Positions 47,308 through 49,896 of a stretch of DNA of 49,896 nucleotides are shown here, in pieces (within the stretch, counting starts at the first letter, position 1; each line of letters starts with the position of its first letter). Location of the stretch: positions 1 to 49,896 of the forward strand of contig CAYWOO010000244.1 of the NCBI GenBank assembly GCA_964458665.1. The letters run 5' to 3'. Source of the stretch: JANXYW01 sp964458665 (lineage in GTDB: Bacteria > Chloroflexota > Dehalococcoidia > DSTF01 > JACRBR01). The notes under the pieces are model-generated. The model saw only the letters and a program-made list of their open reading frames with translations, had not been told where the DNA came from and searched no databases. The position numbers were made by a program, and so were the translations under genes.

Positions 47308-47335
47308 TGTGAGAATCTGTGAAATCTGTGGACAG
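47308..47335. repeat. CTGTG repeat (family D) in the leader of an MBL gene
   Basis: GAGAATCTGTGAAATCTGTGG about 30 bp before the ATG at 47364, matching the leader at 170-196. 47238-47262 upstream is a family B-type palindrome (GCGCGGACTGAAGTCCACGC). Confidence 0.6.
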
Positions 47336-47363
47336 AACCACGGACCCCCTCGGAGGTGATGCA

Positions 47364-47993
47364 ATGCCAGCAAACGTGATCAAGATCGGGCCGCTCGGGC
47401 CGTACGCGAACAACGCATACGTCATCGTCGATCCCAGGACGAAGCAGTCTATCTTCGTCGACGCGCCGATGGAGAGTGAACGCGCCATCGAGGCAGCGAA
47501 GGGCACCGACGTGCAGATGATCATCGTGACGCATCGTCACGGCGACCACTGGGCGAACATCGACCTCGTCAAGAAGAAGCTCGGTGCGCCCGTGTTCTGC
47601 CACGACGCCGACCGTGCGCCACACAAGGACAAGGTCTTCGACACGCTGGGCGATGGCGACGAGATCCCGCTCGGCGACTCGCGCGTGAAGATCATCCACA
47701 CGCCCGGCCACACCCCCGGCAGCATCTGCCTGCTCGTCGAGACCGCGGACGGTCCCGTGCTGATGTCGGGCGACACGCTCTTCCCCGGCGGTCCGGGCCG
47801 CTCCGACAAACCAGCCGACCTGCTGGAGATGGTCGCATCGATCGAGAAGAAGCTGCTGCCGCTCGATGAATCGACAGCCGTCTACCCCGGCCACGGCGAC
47901 AACACCACCATCGCCGCATCCAAGCGCGAACACGCCGTCTTCGCATCGAAGCCGCACGCGGCGGACCTGCACGGCGATGTCACGTGGGAATAG
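47364..47993 (+). CDS. Metallo-beta-lactamase-fold hydrolase (GloB-like)
   Basis: A 209-residue MBL-fold protein of the hydroxyacylglutathione hydrolase-like group. H57-x-H59-x-D61-H62 (VTHRHGDH), HTPGHTPGS, SGDTLFPGGPGRSD and YPGHGD complete the dinuclear metal site. TCGGAGGTGATGCA gives a good Shine-Dalgarno for ATG 47364; an earlier in-frame start at 47319 is rejected. It likely hydrolyses thioesters or similar small molecules. Confidence 0.9.
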   Translation: MPANVIKIGPLGPYANNAYVIVDPRTKQSIFVDAPMESERAIEAAKGTDVQMIIVTHRHGDHWANIDLVKKKLGAPVFCHDADRAPHKDKVFDTLGDGDEIPLGDSRVKIIHTPGHTPGSICLLVETADGPVLMSGDTLFPGGPGRSDKPADLLEMVASIEKKLLPLDESTAVYPGHGDNTTIAASKREHAVFASKPHAADLHGDVTWE

Positions 47994-48017
47994 CGTAGGC
48001 TTGGCGTTGTCGACATC

Positions 48018-48240
48018 GTACGGGCGCACGGCTGTGCGCCCCGTTCGGCGCAAGCACGCGGCCGGCACTGTGCCACGAACTCCAAACCAACACCCCCGAC
48101 CGGGCTCCTCTCCACGTCGTGGAGAGGAGGTGGCCCAAGGCCGGAGGTGAGGTGCCCGTGCGCTCCACCCAGCCGCGCCATCGACGCGCAAACCGTTCGT
48201 CGCTGCGCCCGCGATGTGCAACCTGACTGAAAGACTGAAG
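48018..48240. repeat. Hairpin, family A and GACTGA repeats
   Basis: 48022-48044 has GGGCGCAC-GGCT-GTGCGCCCC. 48104-48165 is a reverse-sense family A unit (CTCCTCTCCAC-GTC-GTGGAGAGGAG, GCCGGAGGTGAGGTGCC). 48222-48240 has GACTGAAAGACTGAAGAACC. No gene is seen in the 266-bp gap. Confidence 0.7.
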
Positions 48241-48259
48241 AACCGAGCGACGCACGCCC

Positions 48260-48757
48260 CTACTTAAACGCGTCGACCTTCTTCTCGAAGATCTGCGGCA
48301 GCACCTTGACGATGGGCTGCGATAGCTGCAGCATCTTGGGCGCGAAGGCCGAGTCGTCGATGCGCTGATCGAGGTGGTAGCGTGGATACGTCACGAACAG
48401 GACGAGCAGCACCTCGACGATCACGAACGCCTTCGCGGCGCCGAATGCGGCGCCGAGGAACTGATCCATCATGCCCAGAGCGAGCACGGTGATCGCCGGG
48501 TGCACGACCATCGCCACCAACTGACCGGCGGCGCTGACTCCGATGAAGATGATCAGGAACCCCACGACGGCGGCTGTCGTTTGGTTGTCGATGCTGCTGA
48601 GCAGCGTGTCCGCGATGTCCTGATAGAAGAGCCCGGCCAGCAACATGCCGCCGATCGTCGCACCCGTGCTGATCACTTCGCGGACAAGCCCGGCAGAGAA
48701 CGCCGTCACGATGAAGAACAGGAAGATAGCGATCATCGCCGCATCGATCCACGTCAT
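48260..48757 (-). CDS. CvpA family membrane protein
   Basis: A 165-residue protein with four membrane segments (IDAAMIAIFLFFIVTAFSAG, GLVREVISTGATIGGMLLAG, AVVGFLIIFIGVSAAGQLVA, and FGAAKAFVIVEVLLVLFVTY), the CvpA/colicin V production family. Family members support envelope integrity or biofilm traits; mechanism unknown. The ATG at 48757 overlaps the lon stop (ATGA), so it is translated with lon. Confidence 0.9.
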   Translation of the reverse strand: MTWIDAAMIAIFLFFIVTAFSAGLVREVISTGATIGGMLLAGLFYQDIADTLLSSIDNQTTAAVVGFLIIFIGVSAAGQLVAMVVHPAITVLALGMMDQFLGAAFGAAKAFVIVEVLLVLFVTYPRYHLDQRIDDSAFAPKMLQLSQPIVKVLPQIFEKKVDAFK

Positions 48758-49896
48758 GCTTCACCAGCCTGTATGGGGTCTAGGGCCACGCGCAGCACCT
48801 CCGCCATGTCTCCCGCGAAGACGAAGCGCAGTTCGCGGAGCACCGCCGGCGGCACGTCCAGCAGATCCTTCTCGTTCCGCTTCGGCAGCACGAACGTCTT
48901 GATGCCGGCGCGGTGCGCCGCGAGGATCTTCTCCTTCAGCCCACCGACGGGCAGCACGCGCCCGCGCAGCGTGATCTCGCCGGTCATCGCGACGTGGCGG
49001 CTGATCGGACGGCGCGTCAGCGCCGAGATCATCGCCGTGGCGATCGTGATGCCGGCCGACGGTCCTTCCTTCGGCACGGCGCCCGCCGGCACATGCACGT
49101 GGATGTCGTTCTTCTCGAACACTTCAGGCGGGATGTGCAGTTCGTGCGAACGTGATCGCGCGTACGAGAGCGCGGCCTGCGCCGATTCGCGCATCACCTC
49201 GCCGAGTTGACCCGTCAGCGTGAGCGCGCCCTTACCGGGCATCAGCGTCACTTCAACGCCGAGCACGTCGCCGCCCATCTCGGTGCGCGCGACGCCCGTC
49301 GCCACGCCGACCTGATCCTTCTCCTCGGCCGAGCCCCAGAAGTACTTCTGCGGGCCGAGCAATGCTTCGAGCGTTGGCGCGCTGACACTGACTTTCGTCG
49401 TCGGGTTCTCGGCGAAACGGCGCGCCACCTTGCGGCAGATGCCACCGATCTCGCGCTCCAGGTTGCGCACGCCGGCCTCTCGCGTGTACTCGCGGATGAT
49501 CTTTTTCAGCGCGCTCGTCGTGAAGGTGAGCTGCAGCCGCGAGAGCCCGTGCTCCTCGAGTTGCTTCGGCACCAGGAACTGCTGCGCGATGTGCAGCTTC
49601 TCGTCCTCGATGTAGCCGGGCAGCTCGATTACTTCCATGCGGTCGCGCAGCGCGGGAATGATCGGGTCCAAGATGTTGGCCGTCGTGATGAACATCACCT
49701 TCGAGAGGTCGTAGTCGACATCGAGGTAGTGGTCGGAGAACGCGTGGTTCTGTTCCGGATCCAGCACTTCCAGCAGCGCCGATGATGGGTCGCCGCGGAA
49801 GTCCGCGCCCACCTTGTCGACTTCATCGAGCATGAAGACGGGGTTGACGGTGGTGGCCTGGCGCATGCCGTGGACGATCCGGCCCGGCAGCGCGCC
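48754..49896 (-). CDS. lon: ATP-dependent protease Lon, C-terminal part (runs off the window)
   Basis: The visible 380 residues cover the Walker B/sensor part of the AAA+ module (VFMLDEVDKVGADFRGDPSS, FITTANILDPI, GVRNLEREIGG) and the complete S16 protease domain. The catalytic Ser lies in PKEGPSAG and the catalytic Lys in GGLKEKILAAHRAG. The frame continues unbroken to base 49896 (GALPGRIVHG), so the 5' end is outside. It degrades misfolded and regulatory proteins. The stop overlaps the cvpA-like gene by 4 bp. Confidence 0.96.
   Translation of the reverse strand, partial: GALPGRIVHGMRQATTVNPVFMLDEVDKVGADFRGDPSSALLEVLDPEQNHAFSDHYLDVDYDLSKVMFITTANILDPIIPALRDRMEVIELPGYIEDEKLHIAQQFLVPKQLEEHGLSRLQLTFTTSALKKIIREYTREAGVRNLEREIGGICRKVARRFAENPTTKVSVSAPTLEALLGPQKYFWGSAEEKDQVGVATGVARTEMGGDVLGVEVTLMPGKGALTLTGQLGEVMRESAQAALSYARSRSHELHIPPEVFEKNDIHVHVPAGAVPKEGPSAGITIATAMISALTRRPISRHVAMTGEITLRGRVLPVGGLKEKILAAHRAGIKTFVLPKRNEKDLLDVPPAVLRELRFVFAGDMAEVLRVALDPIQAGEA

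Noticed and set aside
45708..48221. 837-codon minus-strand open frame across mscL, 95-bp repeats, MutY-like and MBL genes
   Set aside because: It crosses three real genes and tandem repeats; periodic residues come from the repeats, not from a protein family.

Overview
The window is a GC-rich (roughly 65% by eye) bacterial chromosome segment with about 45 protein genes, no rRNA or tRNA that I can see, no phage or insertion sequence, and no CRISPR array. Gene content and the very repeat-rich intergenic DNA suggest a free-living, probably aerobic, uncultured-type bacterium. I lean towards Chloroflexota, but nothing in the window proves the phylum.

Layout. 1-7.7 kb: PLP aminotransferase, amidohydrolase, RNA cyclic phosphodiesterase (thpR), pyrophosphatase (ppa), XTP/dITP pyrophosphatase (rdgB) overlapping moaA, a methyltransferase gene with one in-frame TGA (candidate selenoprotein), and moaC. 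8-15 kb: PH-domain membrane protein, SDR dehydrogenase, GGDEF-like remnant, a ferritin-like protein with an SCP2-like protein, DinB-like, GNAT and APH-like kinase genes. 15.3-17.4 kb: an aldehyde:ferredoxin oxidoreductase-family enzyme with an inserted helical segment. 17.8-26.7 kb: membrane glycosyltransferase and its coupled partner, a copper nitrite reductase-like protein, an M16 peptidase and a MacB-type ABC exporter. 26.8-31.9 kb: crotonase, acyl-CoA dehydrogenase, then an aldo/keto reductase - siroheme decarboxylase (AhbA-AhbB fusion) - chlorite-dismutase-family operon that points to siroheme-derived heme synthesis. 32.3-38 kb: orphan csrA, a winged-helix regulator, a cupredoxin lipoprotein with an FTR1 iron permease behind a DtxR-like palindrome, Ni-superoxide dismutase with its maturation protease, and a sulfatase. 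38.2-40.1 kb: a compact arsenic operon (arsR, aquaporin, arsC and two small unknown genes). 40.2-49.9 kb: phytoene-desaturase-like oxidoreductase coupled to an ECF sigma factor with a built-in zinc finger, ComB-like phosphatase, two metallo-beta-lactamase-fold hydrolases, mscL, a MutY-like glycosylase, cvpA and the 3' part of lon.

Two genome-style traits stand out. First, nearly every intergenic gap is filled with members of several short dispersed repeat families, often in tandem (128, 114, 121 and 95 bp periods) and often running up to a start codon. Second, at least eight genes lack a Shine-Dalgarno sequence and instead have a TANNNT hexamer 6-9 nt before the ATG, the layout expected of leaderless mRNAs.

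The most unusual single observation is the methyltransferase gene at 6173-6997: a TGA directly after a Cys codon, an intact reading frame on both sides, and a 6-bp hairpin at the spacing expected of a bacterial SECIS element.
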